A stretch of 64,000 bases of DNA from Bacteroidia bacterium (GTDB lineage Bacteria > Bacteroidota > Bacteroidia > Flavobacteriales > Flavobacteriaceae). Made by a program: the position numbers and the translations under genes. The stretch is from the NCBI GenBank assembly GCA_030425285.1, contig JAUIAY010000013.1, positions 1 through 64,000 of the forward strand, in the 5' to 3' direction. The stretch's first letter is position 1. Every line of letters begins with the position of its first letter. This document shows positions 18,585 through 28,579 of the stretch, piece after piece. Below the pieces are notes generated by a model. The model did not search any database. It was not told where the DNA came from and saw only the letters and a program-made list of their open reading frames with translations.

Positions 18585-20579
18585 CTACTGATCTTTGAAA
18601 GCCTTTATTCCTGCATCTAACCAATCATAATATTCATCAACATCAGGTGTGTATGCAACCGGTTTCCCAATATCATTACCGTTGGTGTCCTGAATAACAT
18701 ATAAAGGTTGTGCATTGGTATTATAATTCAACTGCTGATATTCCAACCACTTGTGACCGTAAGTGGTGATCTTGTTCCCAGTCAGTTCCGATTCATACTG
18801 CTCGTTTTTAGGAAGTTTTTTTCTATCATCGACATATAAAGAAATCAATACAACCTCATTATTCAACAAATTAAAAATACGATCTTCAATCCAAACCTGT
18901 TCTTCCATTTTACGACAATTCACACAGGTGATACCTGTAAAATCTAACATGACTGGCTTGTTAATTTTTTTAGCATAAGCCAAGCCTATGTCATAGTCAT
19001 GAAAAGCCACGATGTCATGAGGTCCATAATGAGCGCCTTCAGGCAAATCCAAATGCTTTCCAGACGCTGCATCGGCTACTTGTTTTTTCATATAACCCAC
19101 ACCGTAAGGCGATTCGCTATTGGTGCTCATTGGTGGTGGAAAACCACTGATTAATTTTAAAGGTGCTCCCCAAAGGCCTGGAATCATATAAATGGTAAAC
19201 GACAATGCCAATAGTGCCATACAAAGCCTCCCTACCGAGATATGCTCTAAAGGCGAATCATGTGGCAATTTGATTTTTCCCAATAAATACAAGCCTAAAG
19301 TTCCAAAAATAGCGATCCAAATAGCTAGAAAGACTTCACGTTCCAAGAAATGCCATTCCAGAACCAAATCGACCATGGATAAAAACTTGAAGGCAAAAGC
19401 CAATTCCAAAAACCCTAAAACCACTTTTACTGTATTTAACCACCCGCCAGATTTTGGTAAGGAGTTTAACCAACTTGGGAAAAAGGCGAATAGTGCAAAC
19501 GGTAAAGCAATAGCCGAAGAAAAGCCTAACATACTAATAATGGGTGCAATCCCGCCTTTGGTAGCTGCATCCAATAATGCTGTTCCCGCAATCGGAAACG
19601 TACATGAAAACGATACAACAGCCAATGCCAATGCCATAAAGAAAATACCAACAATGCCACCTCTATTAGCACCGCTATCCACTTTATTGACCCATGAATT
19701 AGGTAGCATGATTTCGAATGCACCCAAAAATGAAAAAGCAAAGATTAACAAAGCTATGAACATAATCATGTTGAATGTTACACCTGTAGAGAATTCATAC
19801 ATAGCATTACTACCAAACATGGCCGAAACAGCTGTTCCCAATAATGTGTAAATGACTATTATGAAAAATCCATAAAGTAACGCATTTCTAATACCTTGAC
19901 CCCTAGTTTTACTTTGCTTGGTAAAAAAACTAACCGTCATAGGAATCATAGGAAATACGCAAGGTGTCAATAATACCAAAAAGCCTAAAAAGAATGCTGT
20001 AAAAAAGATACTCCACAAACTTTTGGAATCACTTTCAGGAACTTTAACGGTTGGCGAATTAGCATCTTTAATGGTTGCTTCGGGTTCTTCCTTTATAATA
20101 TTGGTTAGGTCAGCCTTTGAATTGTTTAATGTGAATACGACTGTTTTTTGAGGATAAATACACTTTTCATCGTCACAAACTTGAAAGGAAATATCAACGG
20201 AAATCTCATTTAAACTCTGATTGATCAGCTCAATCTTTTGGGTGAATGTTGCTTCATAATCAAAGTAATTTAGGTCCATTTCAAATACTTTATCAAAAGC
20301 AGTTATGTAAGGACTTTCTACTACTTTCCCAATCAACTTAAAATTATCTACTGTATCTATGGAATCAAAAATAAATTCGGTTGGCATAGGACCACCTTCT
20401 GGCAAATCTTGGGAGTACATATGCCAATGTTCCTCAATCTCGGCTTCAAATATGAGATTATACTCTGTTTCAGATAATTTTTCAACTTTAGTTTCCCATT
20501 TAACTGGGTCTAAAATCTGTGCCTGTATTGAAAAAATTGAAAATAATACGATGAATAAGAAAAGTATATTACGTTTCAT
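18585..20579 (-). CDS. dsbD: protein-disulfide reductase DsbD (thiol:disulfide interchange protein)
   Basis: 664 residues with the full three-part layout. Signal peptide (to IFSIQAQ); periplasmic alpha domain (about 25-155) with the Cys pair in CDDEKC; eight-helix membrane domain (about 190-480) with the redox cysteines in LTPCVFPMIPMTV and SCTFPIAG; C-terminal thioredoxin domain with GITCVNCRKMEEQVW. It passes electrons from cytoplasmic thioredoxin to the periplasm for disulfide isomerisation or cytochrome c maturation. Its start overlaps tilS by 11 bp, so they are translationally coupled. Confidence 0.95.
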   Translation of the reverse strand: MKRNILFLFIVLFSIFSIQAQILDPVKWETKVEKLSETEYNLIFEAEIEEHWHMYSQDLPEGGPMPTEFIFDSIDTVDNFKLIGKVVESPYITAFDKVFEMDLNYFDYEATFTQKIELINQSLNEISVDISFQVCDDEKCIYPQKTVVFTLNNSKADLTNIIKEEPEATIKDANSPTVKVPESDSKSLWSIFFTAFFLGFLVLLTPCVFPMIPMTVSFFTKQSKTRGQGIRNALLYGFFIIVIYTLLGTAVSAMFGSNAMYEFSTGVTFNMIMFIALLIFAFSFLGAFEIMLPNSWVNKVDSGANRGGIVGIFFMALALAVVSFSCTFPIAGTALLDAATKGGIAPIISMLGFSSAIALPFALFAFFPSWLNSLPKSGGWLNTVKVVLGFLELAFAFKFLSMVDLVLEWHFLEREVFLAIWIAIFGTLGLYLLGKIKLPHDSPLEHISVGRLCMALLALSFTIYMIPGLWGAPLKLISGFPPPMSTNSESPYGVGYMKKQVADAASGKHLDLPEGAHYGPHDIVAFHDYDIGLAYAKKINKPVMLDFTGITCVNCRKMEEQVWIEDRIFNLLNNEVVLISLYVDDRKKLPKNEQYESELTGNKITTYGHKWLEYQQLNYNTNAQPLYVIQDTNGNDIGKPVAYTPDVDEYYDWLDAGIKAFKDQ

Positions 20580-21897
20580 TCCGGAAGCTAATTTTTAATG
20601 TTTGGTTTGTATTGTCAGTTACTTTAAATCTATTATCCATGCGACTGTTAAGTATCCAAATTAATTTATCATCGTTAGACACCAACAATAACACTTCTTC
20701 TTTTTCTGGAACTGACCATTTTTCGTCTTTGAAAAACTTGCTTAATTTCTTCTTGCCTGTCATTCCAAAGGGGTAAAAATAGTCGCCTTTTTCCCATTTT
20801 CTTACGGTCAAGGGATATTTTAACAAATCTTTATCAACAAAAACCGATGAACGGCTATCAGTATGTATGCCATCTACAAATTCAAAACTCAACGTTCCAG
20901 TTGGCAATTCAACTAGTTCATCTGCTTCATTAATTTGAACACTTTCGAAACCATCATCATCGAGTAATTCGGTAATGATTATATGCTTGCGGTCTTTAAT
21001 GAGGCGGTGTGTGTTGGATTGCACATACTTACCCGATTGGCCATCTAACATATTAACAACATCATTCCATTCAGTAAAACCAAAATCCTTCAGTAATTCA
21101 TACAAATAAACTTTAGGTTCCGATAATTTATGGACTTTTTTTATGTCAATTAGGATTTTATCATCATCCACCGAAACAACTTTCTTTTGGATTCGAGCCA
21201 TGGCATCCTCAATAATAATTTTGGAGTCCTGTAAATAATTCTGGGTTTTAGAGAGGCTTTGTAATAACTGCGGATTTAATTCCTTTAAAGTAGGCACAAC
21301 ATCATGTCGTAATTTGTTCCGAAGGTATTTGGTTGAAGCATTACTGCTATCTTCTCGCCATTTTAAATTATTTTTTGTTGCGTAATCCAAGATGCTTTCT
21401 CGTGAAAAGGGCAACATTGGGCGTACAAAAAGCCCGTTCACTTCTGGAATACCCAATAGACCATCCAAGCCTGTTCCTCGCAAAGCGTTAATTAAAAATG
21501 TTTCTAGATTATCATCGGCATGATGAGCCGTCAACACATAATCAAACTGTAATTGCTCGGCTAATTCAGTAAACCAATCATATCGTAATTCTCTGGCTGC
21601 CATTTGAATGGATAGTTTATTTTCTTTAGCATAGTTTTCCGTGTCAAAACTTTCAACAAAAACCTCTAAATCCAAATCTTCGGCAAGATTCATTACAAAA
21701 TCCTCATCGGCATCGCTTTCTGCTCCCCTTAAATTAAAGTTACAATGAGCCAAGCTAGCGTTTAAGTCCAAATCGTGACAAAGTTTTGTTAATACCACAC
21801 TGTCCAAACCTCCAGAAACAGCCAAAAGAATCTTGCCCTTTAACAAGAAAGGCAATTGATTCGCTATATGTTCTTTAAACTGATTAAGCACGTTCAA
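20569..21897 (-). CDS. tilS: tRNA(Ile)-lysidine synthetase
   Basis: 442 residues. The N-terminal PP-loop ATPase has LLAVSGGLDSVVLTKLC and the conserved LTAHHADDNLETFLINALRGTGLDGL; the TilS C-terminal domain has YPFGMTGKKKLSKFFKDEK. It attaches lysine to the wobble C of tRNA-Ile(CAU), changing specificity to AUA codons, and is essential. The frame starts with TTG at 21895; the GTG two codons later (21889-21891) is an equally good start. It lies between pabB and dsbD on the same strand with short or overlapping junctions. Confidence 0.94.
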   Translation of the reverse strand: MNVLNQFKEHIANQLPFLLKGKILLAVSGGLDSVVLTKLCHDLDLNASLAHCNFNLRGAESDADEDFVMNLAEDLDLEVFVESFDTENYAKENKLSIQMAARELRYDWFTELAEQLQFDYVLTAHHADDNLETFLINALRGTGLDGLLGIPEVNGLFVRPMLPFSRESILDYATKNNLKWREDSSNASTKYLRNKLRHDVVPTLKELNPQLLQSLSKTQNYLQDSKIIIEDAMARIQKKVVSVDDDKILIDIKKVHKLSEPKVYLYELLKDFGFTEWNDVVNMLDGQSGKYVQSNTHRLIKDRKHIIITELLDDDGFESVQINEADELVELPTGTLSFEFVDGIHTDSRSSVFVDKDLLKYPLTVRKWEKGDYFYPFGMTGKKKLSKFFKDEKWSVPEKEEVLLLVSNDDKLIWILNSRMDNRFKVTDNTNQTLKISFRNET

Positions 21898-21907
21898 AAA
21901 TAAGCTT

Positions 21908-23230
21908 TTAATTTTCTAAAACCTCACGCATGGCTTTGGCTTTTACCAAACATTCCTCATACTCCTCCAACGGGTCACTCTTGGCTGTAATGGCTCCACC
22001 CACTGAATAACTTATATACTGATTAGTCTGGTTGTACAAGATACTTCTGATAACGACATTAAAATCAAAATCGCCTTCAGGAGTGAAATATCCAACTGCT
22101 CCCGAATACAATCCACGTTTGGTTTCTTCAAGGTCTTCAATGATTTTCATGGCCGAAACTTTTGGTGCACCAGTCATACTACCCATTGGGAAAGTCGATT
22201 GAATGACGTCTACTGGATGTGTTGCCTTTTCTATTTTAGATGAAATAGTTGATATCATTTGATGCACTTGCGGAAAAGTGTAGACTTTGCAAAGTTCTTC
22301 AACCTGCACACTACCCTTTCTTGCGGTTTTTGATAAATCATTTCGCACCAAGTCGACAATCATAATGTTTTCTGAACGGTCTTTCTCACTTTTTGACAAA
22401 GCATCACGCAAATTATTATCGGTAACCGCATTACTGGAACGCTTTGCTGTACCTTTTATGGGCTGGGAAATAATTTGACTGCCTTGTTTCTTCAAGTAAC
22501 GTTCTGGTGAAGCAGACAACAAATACTTATCCTGAATCTTCAAGAATGTTGCAAAAGGTGGTCTAGAAATAGCATTAAGTTTTTGATAGGTTGATACTGC
22601 ATTTATTTGTGAGGATTCAGCGTAAAACTCCTGACAAAAATTAGCTTCATAGATGTCACCACGGTGAATGTGTGCCAACATTTTTTGAAGTTTATTAAAA
22701 TACTCATCCTTATGAATTCGCAATTTAATCTTTATGGAATCTTGAATAGGCTTTTCATCTTTAACAGATGTTGACTCAATACTGTCTAGGTCACTTTCCA
22801 ATTCATCAGCAACGCTATTTAGATATTGAATTTGCAACACGTTACCTTTAATTATAAACAGCTTTTTTGGCTGCATAAAAAACATTTCTGGAAACTGAAG
22901 CCCATCAAAATTTTCAGATTTTAAATCTTCAACATCATTTTTTAAATCATAACTCAAATAACCAAAAAGCCAATCATTGGTTATACTTTGATAGTCTTTA
23001 AGCTTCGTAAAAGCATCTTGGAAATCGGTTTGAATACTTGTAAAGGCATCTACTGCAAGTACAACATCATAACTTGTATAGTTCTGTTGATAGTCATTGG
23101 AATCCATCCAGACAACTTCAGAAAACTGTTGACTCCAAACCAACAATTTTTGTTTATATTGTTCTACATTTTTTAATGGTAGTTTTTTTAATGTTCGCAA
23201 CTTAAAGCTTGGCTTGGGTTTGATTGTCAA
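21908..23230 (-). CDS. pabB: aminodeoxychorismate synthase component I (chorismate-binding enzyme)
   Basis: 440 residues. The chorismate-binding domain has ISQPIKGTAKRS with the catalytic Lys, DLVRNDLSKTARKGSV, STFPMGSMTGAPK and YSVGGAITAKSDPLEEYEECLVKA. The PIKGTxxR motif favours PabB over anthranilate synthase TrpE. It aminates chorismate with a glutaminase subunit for folate synthesis; no pabA is adjacent. Upstream of the TTG at 23228-23230 the frame closes quickly and there is no ATG, so TTG is the likely start. Head of the leftward pabB-tilS-dsbD run. Confidence 0.9.
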   Translation of the reverse strand: MTIKPKPSFKLRTLKKLPLKNVEQYKQKLLVWSQQFSEVVWMDSNDYQQNYTSYDVVLAVDAFTSIQTDFQDAFTKLKDYQSITNDWLFGYLSYDLKNDVEDLKSENFDGLQFPEMFFMQPKKLFIIKGNVLQIQYLNSVADELESDLDSIESTSVKDEKPIQDSIKIKLRIHKDEYFNKLQKMLAHIHRGDIYEANFCQEFYAESSQINAVSTYQKLNAISRPPFATFLKIQDKYLLSASPERYLKKQGSQIISQPIKGTAKRSSNAVTDNNLRDALSKSEKDRSENIMIVDLVRNDLSKTARKGSVQVEELCKVYTFPQVHQMISTISSKIEKATHPVDVIQSTFPMGSMTGAPKVSAMKIIEDLEETKRGLYSGAVGYFTPEGDFDFNVVIRSILYNQTNQYISYSVGGAITAKSDPLEEYEECLVKAKAMREVLEN

Positions 23231-23299
23231 ATTTATTAAGAAACTACGTAATTCGATTGTTTTTTTAAAAATTATCTTGTCTTATTCAGATTTCAGTTT

Positions 23300-26200
23300 A
23301 TGCGTTCAAAACTAAACCCACCTCCATTTTACCGCAATGTGCTTTTGGTTGTTTTTTTATTTGTTATTTCATTTTGTCAATCACAGAACCAGTCAAATTA
23401 TAATCTGCTTTGGAAAATTGAAGGTAAAAACCTCACCAAACCTTCCTATTTGTTCGGTACTATGCATGTAGATGACGAAAGAGCCTTTAATTTTAGTGAT
23501 GCTGTCATGCCAGCTATAGAAGAAGTTGACATGTTTGCTTTGGAAGTCAATCCAGATTCCCTAATGCTAGCCATGACCTCAAAAGTGGTTGAACAAGACC
23601 CTAAAGATGTTTTTAAAAGCATTCTTTCTGATGATGAATATCAGCTTCTAGTAGATAGATTTGAAGAAATCAACGATTTTTCCTTTGAAGAATCGGGACT
23701 ACGTGATCCCAACACAATTTTAGCGCTTTTGATACCTGATACTGAAAATGAAAATGACAAATCTACTTTTGTGGATTTGTACTTATACAACCAGGCGCGA
23801 ACCATGCAAAAGTCCATAACCGGACTTGAGGACATGTATGACCAACTCAACTATTTTGAAAACCTATCTCCAGAAAACCAACGCCTATATGTCCTAGAGC
23901 AAATAGAAGATAATTTAGATGATATGAATCGGGAACTTGAAAAATTGACCGAACTATATTACCAAGGAAACATTCAGGCTATTGATTCTATGATTAGAAC
24001 TTATGATGGTTATGACATGGAGTTAACAAAGCGGAATCAAGTAATGGTCAAAAGTATTATGGACATTACAAAAAATAATAGTTTGTTTTCCGCAGTTGGT
24101 GCAGCACATTTACCTGGTGACAATGGAATTATTTCACTACTAAAAAAAGAAGGCTACCAAGTAACTCCTGTTGAAGCACAATTTACTGGTATTGCCGACA
24201 CCTATGTTATTGACGAATCCAAAATGCCCTGGTACACATTTAACGACGAGTTATTGGGCTATAGCATAGACATTCCCAACGAACCCAATTTTAATGAGGA
24301 ATTTCCGGGTTTTACCATTCATATGTATCAAGGACTGCAAGATGACATCTTTTATTTATTTAGTGGTTTAAATCTAACCTTTCAAAATGATGATGTAGAC
24401 TACCATAAGCTCATTGGCAGATTCATAAATACAGTTACTACCAGCTACAGTGGTAAACTTCTAGATCTTGAAGAAGTGTCAGTTTCTGAAGGCATAAAAT
24501 ACATTGCCAAAATTGATATGGAAGAAAACAACATCATGCTCTTCCATATTATGGTCAAAAATAAAATGATGTATTTTCAAGGCGCTCAAACCAATGCCAA
24601 GGACATTGAATCCAATACATCCATCAAGCGCTTTTTTAACTCATTACAAACAACCGAGCCCAAACCTGTTCAAGAAACATCTTGGGTTGAACACCATGAC
24701 AAAGTAGGCGCTTTTTCCATAAACATACCTGGTGAACCACAGAATATGTCACGTGAATATCCCAATCCGCATGAAGAAGATGGAGAACCTTATCAATTGT
24801 CTATGTTTTTAGTTACCGATTATGATTCTGGGAGCAACTATATTATTCGGTACAACGACCATCCAATTGGATATTTTATGGATAACTTCCAAGATGGATT
24901 TGATGAAATTAAAAGTAGTTTCGAAACTAAAGCCTCTATTATTGGTGAAGAAAAAACCATTTACCTAGATGGCTATGAGGGTCGGGAATACGAACTATTG
25001 CTTCAAGAAAAATACCATACCATCTGTAGGGTTTATTATAGGGGCAATCGTATGTACCTGCTCATGAACCAAAAACTCAACGAAACCGACAAAGTAAACA
25101 CAGATAATCCATTCTTCAACAGTTTTAAGTTTGAGGCCTACGACACCCCAAATACTTTAATAACGCTAAAACCCAAAGGAACCAATTTCGAATTTCAATT
25201 CTTTGAGAAGAACAGACTCATTGTAGATTCGGTTGATTATGATGACACTTACATTAAAAATTCTAATGACTATTATACCAAAAACCCCAAATCAGGAGGT
25301 GTTTATCAATTTGGGTATAGCGACTTGCAGGATTATTTTAAAATAACTACCAAAAAAGAATTCTACGACACCCACAAGGATTATCTCTCTGGGTGGAATG
25401 ACACCATTGTTAAGCAAGAAACCTTAAAGATTGACGATAATGAGGTGTTGGAATTTTACGTCATGAATAAAACAACCCAAATAAAAACCAGATACCGTTT
25501 TTGGTTGCATGATAAATACTTCTTTATGCTATCGGCTCATGTTGGTGCCGAAGAACTCAACAATGCTATTACTGACAGTATTTTTAACTCGTTTAAGACC
25601 ACTAAACCAAATAACAAACCATTTGATGTATTCGCATCAAAAACACATGTAATCCTTAAGGACTTAAAATCTACTGACAGTACAACGTATAAACGTGCTT
25701 TGGGAGCACTTTCCTATTACGACTTTGAAGAATCAGATTTAAAAAGCCTGCACAAAACCATGGCCATCACATATCCGGATAGTTTAAAAAACAGTCAAAT
25801 TAAAAATCATTTGGCGGCGATTTTTGAGAACCTAAACAACGAAAACACACTTCAGGTTCTAAAAACAGCTTATCAAGAACTAGATGCCAGTGACGACTTA
25901 AAAAGCAATATACTGGTTGTTTTACCAGACTTACCCAATGAAAATGCTTTGGAAACTTATAATGAATTGCTGTTTAACAATCCGCCTAAAAGTTCAGATA
26001 GCTACAATTGGAGTACGCTATCACCATTTAAAGATTCGTTGGCCTACTCGACTGAAAACTTCAATAAACTATTAACCCTTATGCCCTACACCAAGTTTAG
26101 ACGGGATATTATAAACATTTCAACAAGGATTCTTGAGGACTCAATACAGGACAATCAAGTGGTTATTCAAGGTTTTAAACCATTAACCGAATACGTTATG

Positions 26201-26830
26201 GAGGATTTATCAGCCTATTTGAAAAATAGTGAAACCGAAGAATATGATTACACTTACAGCTCATTGATGTATGGCTATAGTGGCTTATTTAGTGAAATGG
26301 AAACCACTGAAAAAATCATGAACGATTTTACACAAAAAATCATAACCGATGACAGTAACGAATGGCTTATTGCCGATGCCATTACATTCCGTATTGAACG
26401 CCAGTTGCCAGTTGCCGACACATTGACAAACGCCTATTTGGAAAACCAAAACCACAGAATAGAAATTATTAAAGCACTGCATAAAGCCCAAAGATTAGAA
26501 GAAGTTCCTGAAACCTATCTTGATTTAAAATCGATTTCAGAAAGTGTTTTGTATAACTACACCAGCGAAGATTATACTGCTGAAAACATTAATTACCTTG
26601 GAACCATTACCGAAGATAACAAGGATTACTTTATTTATTCCTTCAATCATGAAACAGAAGAAAATGAAGAAACCGAAAACTATATTGGTATTGTAGGTCC
26701 CATAATCCCTATTTCGCAAAATGAACCACTTGTATTCCCAGAAGCCTATAGTAATTGGGATACTTTGGAAGACGATTGGAGAACACAAGGAATTAAACTA
26801 ATTCCAGATTTGGAGGAATATGGCTATTAA
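23300..26830 (+). CDS. TraB/GumN family protein with long C-terminal extension
   Basis: 1176 residues. A signal peptide or anchor (LLVVFLFVISFCQSQ) is followed by a TraB/GumN domain (about 35-290) with YLFGTMHVDD, ALEVNPDS and SAVGAAHLPGDNG, the conserved GxxH, E and GAxHL motifs of this Tiki-like putative metalloprotease fold. The remaining 880 residues contain repeated segments such as FSINIPGEPQNMSREYP and SIDIPNEPNFNEEFPGF, then a helical C-terminal half; I recognise no further domain. It is probably periplasmic or surface-located. It is divergent from pabB and 27 bp ahead of the helicase gene. Confidence 0.82.
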   Translation: MRSKLNPPPFYRNVLLVVFLFVISFCQSQNQSNYNLLWKIEGKNLTKPSYLFGTMHVDDERAFNFSDAVMPAIEEVDMFALEVNPDSLMLAMTSKVVEQDPKDVFKSILSDDEYQLLVDRFEEINDFSFEESGLRDPNTILALLIPDTENENDKSTFVDLYLYNQARTMQKSITGLEDMYDQLNYFENLSPENQRLYVLEQIEDNLDDMNRELEKLTELYYQGNIQAIDSMIRTYDGYDMELTKRNQVMVKSIMDITKNNSLFSAVGAAHLPGDNGIISLLKKEGYQVTPVEAQFTGIADTYVIDESKMPWYTFNDELLGYSIDIPNEPNFNEEFPGFTIHMYQGLQDDIFYLFSGLNLTFQNDDVDYHKLIGRFINTVTTSYSGKLLDLEEVSVSEGIKYIAKIDMEENNIMLFHIMVKNKMMYFQGAQTNAKDIESNTSIKRFFNSLQTTEPKPVQETSWVEHHDKVGAFSINIPGEPQNMSREYPNPHEEDGEPYQLSMFLVTDYDSGSNYIIRYNDHPIGYFMDNFQDGFDEIKSSFETKASIIGEEKTIYLDGYEGREYELLLQEKYHTICRVYYRGNRMYLLMNQKLNETDKVNTDNPFFNSFKFEAYDTPNTLITLKPKGTNFEFQFFEKNRLIVDSVDYDDTYIKNSNDYYTKNPKSGGVYQFGYSDLQDYFKITTKKEFYDTHKDYLSGWNDTIVKQETLKIDDNEVLEFYVMNKTTQIKTRYRFWLHDKYFFMLSAHVGAEELNNAITDSIFNSFKTTKPNNKPFDVFASKTHVILKDLKSTDSTTYKRALGALSYYDFEESDLKSLHKTMAITYPDSLKNSQIKNHLAAIFENLNNENTLQVLKTAYQELDASDDLKSNILVVLPDLPNENALETYNELLFNNPPKSSDSYNWSTLSPFKDSLAYSTENFNKLLTLMPYTKFRRDIINISTRILEDSIQDNQVVIQGFKPLTEYVMEDLSAYLKNSETEEYDYTYSSLMYGYSGLFSEMETTEKIMNDFTQKIITDDSNEWLIADAITFRIERQLPVADTLTNAYLENQNHRIEIIKALHKAQRLEEVPETYLDLKSISESVLYNYTSEDYTAENINYLGTITEDNKDYFIYSFNHETEENEETENYIGIVGPIIPISQNEPLVFPEAYSNWDTLEDDWRTQGIKLIPDLEEYGY

Positions 26831-26857
26831 TTGTATTTATAAGCCTATTTTTGCACT

Positions 26858-28222
26858 ATGGAACAACCAACAACTTTTCAGGACCTTAAACTAAACACAC
26901 CTTTATACAATGCACTTGATGATTTGGGTTTTACTATTCCAACACCCATTCAAGATCAAGCATTTAATATTGTAGCTTCAGGTAAGGATGTGGTCGGTAT
27001 TGCACAAACAGGAACTGGGAAAACCTTTGCCTATTTATTGCCTATTCTGCGGAATTTAAAATTCTCAAGACAAGATAACCCGCGAGTATTGATATTGGTT
27101 CCCACCAGGGAATTGGTTGTGCAGGTGGTTGAAGAAGCCGAAAAATTGGCTAAATACATCAACGTACGGATTTTAGGTGTATATGGTGGTGTTAACATCA
27201 ACACCCAAAAGCAAGCCGTTGCGCAAGGTTTGGATATTATTGTGGCAACACCAGGCAGATTGTATGATCTAGCCGTTAGCCGTGTGTTGCAATTGAAATC
27301 CATTCAGAAGTTAGTTATTGACGAAGTAGATGTGATGTTAGATTTAGGCTTCAGACATCAGATTATCAATATTTTTGACATTTTACCAGAACGCCGACAG
27401 AATATCATGTTTTCGGCTACTATGACCGAAGATGTTGATGATTTAATTACCGATTTCTTTATTGCACCACAACGCATATCCATAGCTGTTTCAGGAACAC
27501 CCTTGGAAAATATTAGCCAAACCAAGTATGCAGTTCCTAATTTCTATACCAAACTCAACTTACTGGCGAGCTTATTACAGGATAGCGAAACTTACAATAA
27601 GGTTTTGGTATTTGTGGCCTACAAGAAAATGGCCGACCGTCTTTTTGAAGCTCTTGATGAACGCTTTCATGATGACGTTTGTGTCATTCACTCCAACAAA
27701 ACCCAAAATTACCGTTTGCGTAGTATTGAGCAGTTTCAGGAAGGCGAACACCGTATTTTGGTAGCTACCGATGTCATGGCTCGTGGTTTGGACATAGACC
27801 ATATTTCGCATGTCATCAATTTTGATACGCCCATTTACCCTGAAAACTACATGCATCGTATTGGTAGAACAGGTCGTACCGAGCGAAAAGGTAATGCCCT
27901 GTTGTTTTACACTGAAAATGAAACTGAAGCTGTTGAACGTATTGAGTCTTTAATGAACATGACCATTCCTGAATTTCCTTTTCCTGAAGACGTTACCATT
28001 TCAACAGAATTAATAGAAGAAGAACGTCCACAAATAAAGGAACGTAACAATCCATTAAAACGAAAGCTTGACGACGAAGTTGGTCCAGCTTTTCATGAAA
28101 AGAAGGATAAAAATAAAAAGGTGAATTTAGGCGGCTCTTACAAACGGGAAATAGCTAAAAAGTACAAAAAGCCTAAAACTAGAGGCGATAAGAATTACAA
28201 TAAACGTAAAAAAAGGAAGTAA
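26858..28222 (+). CDS. DEAD-box-family RNA helicase with DEVD motif II
   Basis: 454 residues. Q motif FTIPTPIQDQA, motif I AQTGTGKT (49-56), Ia PTRELV, Ib TPGRL, motif II DEVD (155-158, instead of DEAD), motif III SATM, motif V ATDVMARGLDI, motif VI HRIGRTGR; then a basic tail (KKYKKPKTRGDKNYNKRKKRK). Such enzymes unwind short RNA duplexes in ribosome assembly or mRNA decay. A TATTTTTG box at 26846-26853 ends only 4 bp before the ATG, so a nearly leaderless transcript is possible. Confidence 0.93.
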   Translation: MEQPTTFQDLKLNTPLYNALDDLGFTIPTPIQDQAFNIVASGKDVVGIAQTGTGKTFAYLLPILRNLKFSRQDNPRVLILVPTRELVVQVVEEAEKLAKYINVRILGVYGGVNINTQKQAVAQGLDIIVATPGRLYDLAVSRVLQLKSIQKLVIDEVDVMLDLGFRHQIINIFDILPERRQNIMFSATMTEDVDDLITDFFIAPQRISIAVSGTPLENISQTKYAVPNFYTKLNLLASLLQDSETYNKVLVFVAYKKMADRLFEALDERFHDDVCVIHSNKTQNYRLRSIEQFQEGEHRILVATDVMARGLDIDHISHVINFDTPIYPENYMHRIGRTGRTERKGNALLFYTENETEAVERIESLMNMTIPEFPFPEDVTISTELIEEERPQIKERNNPLKRKLDDEVGPAFHEKKDKNKKVNLGGSYKREIAKKYKKPKTRGDKNYNKRKKRK

Positions 28223-28223
28223 T

Positions 28224-28252
28224 TTGTCATTCCTGTCTGCGCAGGATTGACA
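28224..28252. repeat. REP-like palindrome
   Basis: Core TCCTG-TCTGCG-CAGGA flanked by TTGTCAT on the left and TTGACA on the right. It shares TTGTCATTCCTG with the 70-bp element at 33310-33379, so it belongs to the same dispersed family. It starts directly after the helicase stop. Confidence 0.6.
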
Positions 28253-28292
28253 GTAAACGTAAAAGAGGAAGAAACTTTAGTATTTTCTTAAA

Positions 28293-28321
28293 AAAATCCC
28301 TCGCCTAGCGGCAAGGGATTC
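28293..28321 (-). terminator. strong hairpin with T-run (minus orientation)
   Basis: Stem AATCCCT / AGGGATT with an inner GCC / GGC stem; an A-run on the left gives a T-run on the minus strand. It could be a second terminator for leftward transcription from the esterase, or protect the helicase mRNA 3' end. Confidence 0.6.
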
Positions 28322-28530
28322 GCAAATAACCTCGTTAGTCTTCAAAACCTTCCTAACAATAACTTATTACCATACATAAGTTCGCTCTGAATGTCAACTT
28401 GATTATTCGCAGTTGCACTATTAATCAATGTCTAATATCTTTAATTTTTGTTAGACACCAAAATTTAATTAAGCCTATATAAAAAAGATTTGAACACTTC
28501 TATTAACATCTTGTAAAACAGACAGGTATA

Positions 28531-28559
28531 AAAAAAACGACCCACACAGTCGCTTTTTA
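28531..28559 (-). terminator. terminator of the esterase operon
   Basis: Stem CGAC / GTCG with a 7-base loop, extended after one mismatch by A-run / T-run pairing, 21 bp past the esterase stop; T-rich on the minus strand. Confidence 0.6.
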
Positions 28560-28579
28560 TTACAAGATAATGGCTTGTG

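Larger units (their letters stand above)
28223..28579. other. 357-bp intergenic region between convergent genes
   Basis: Contains a REP-like palindrome (28224-28252), a strong hairpin (28293-28321) and the terminator of the esterase gene (28531-28559). I see no gene or RNA in the rest. Confidence 0.65.
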
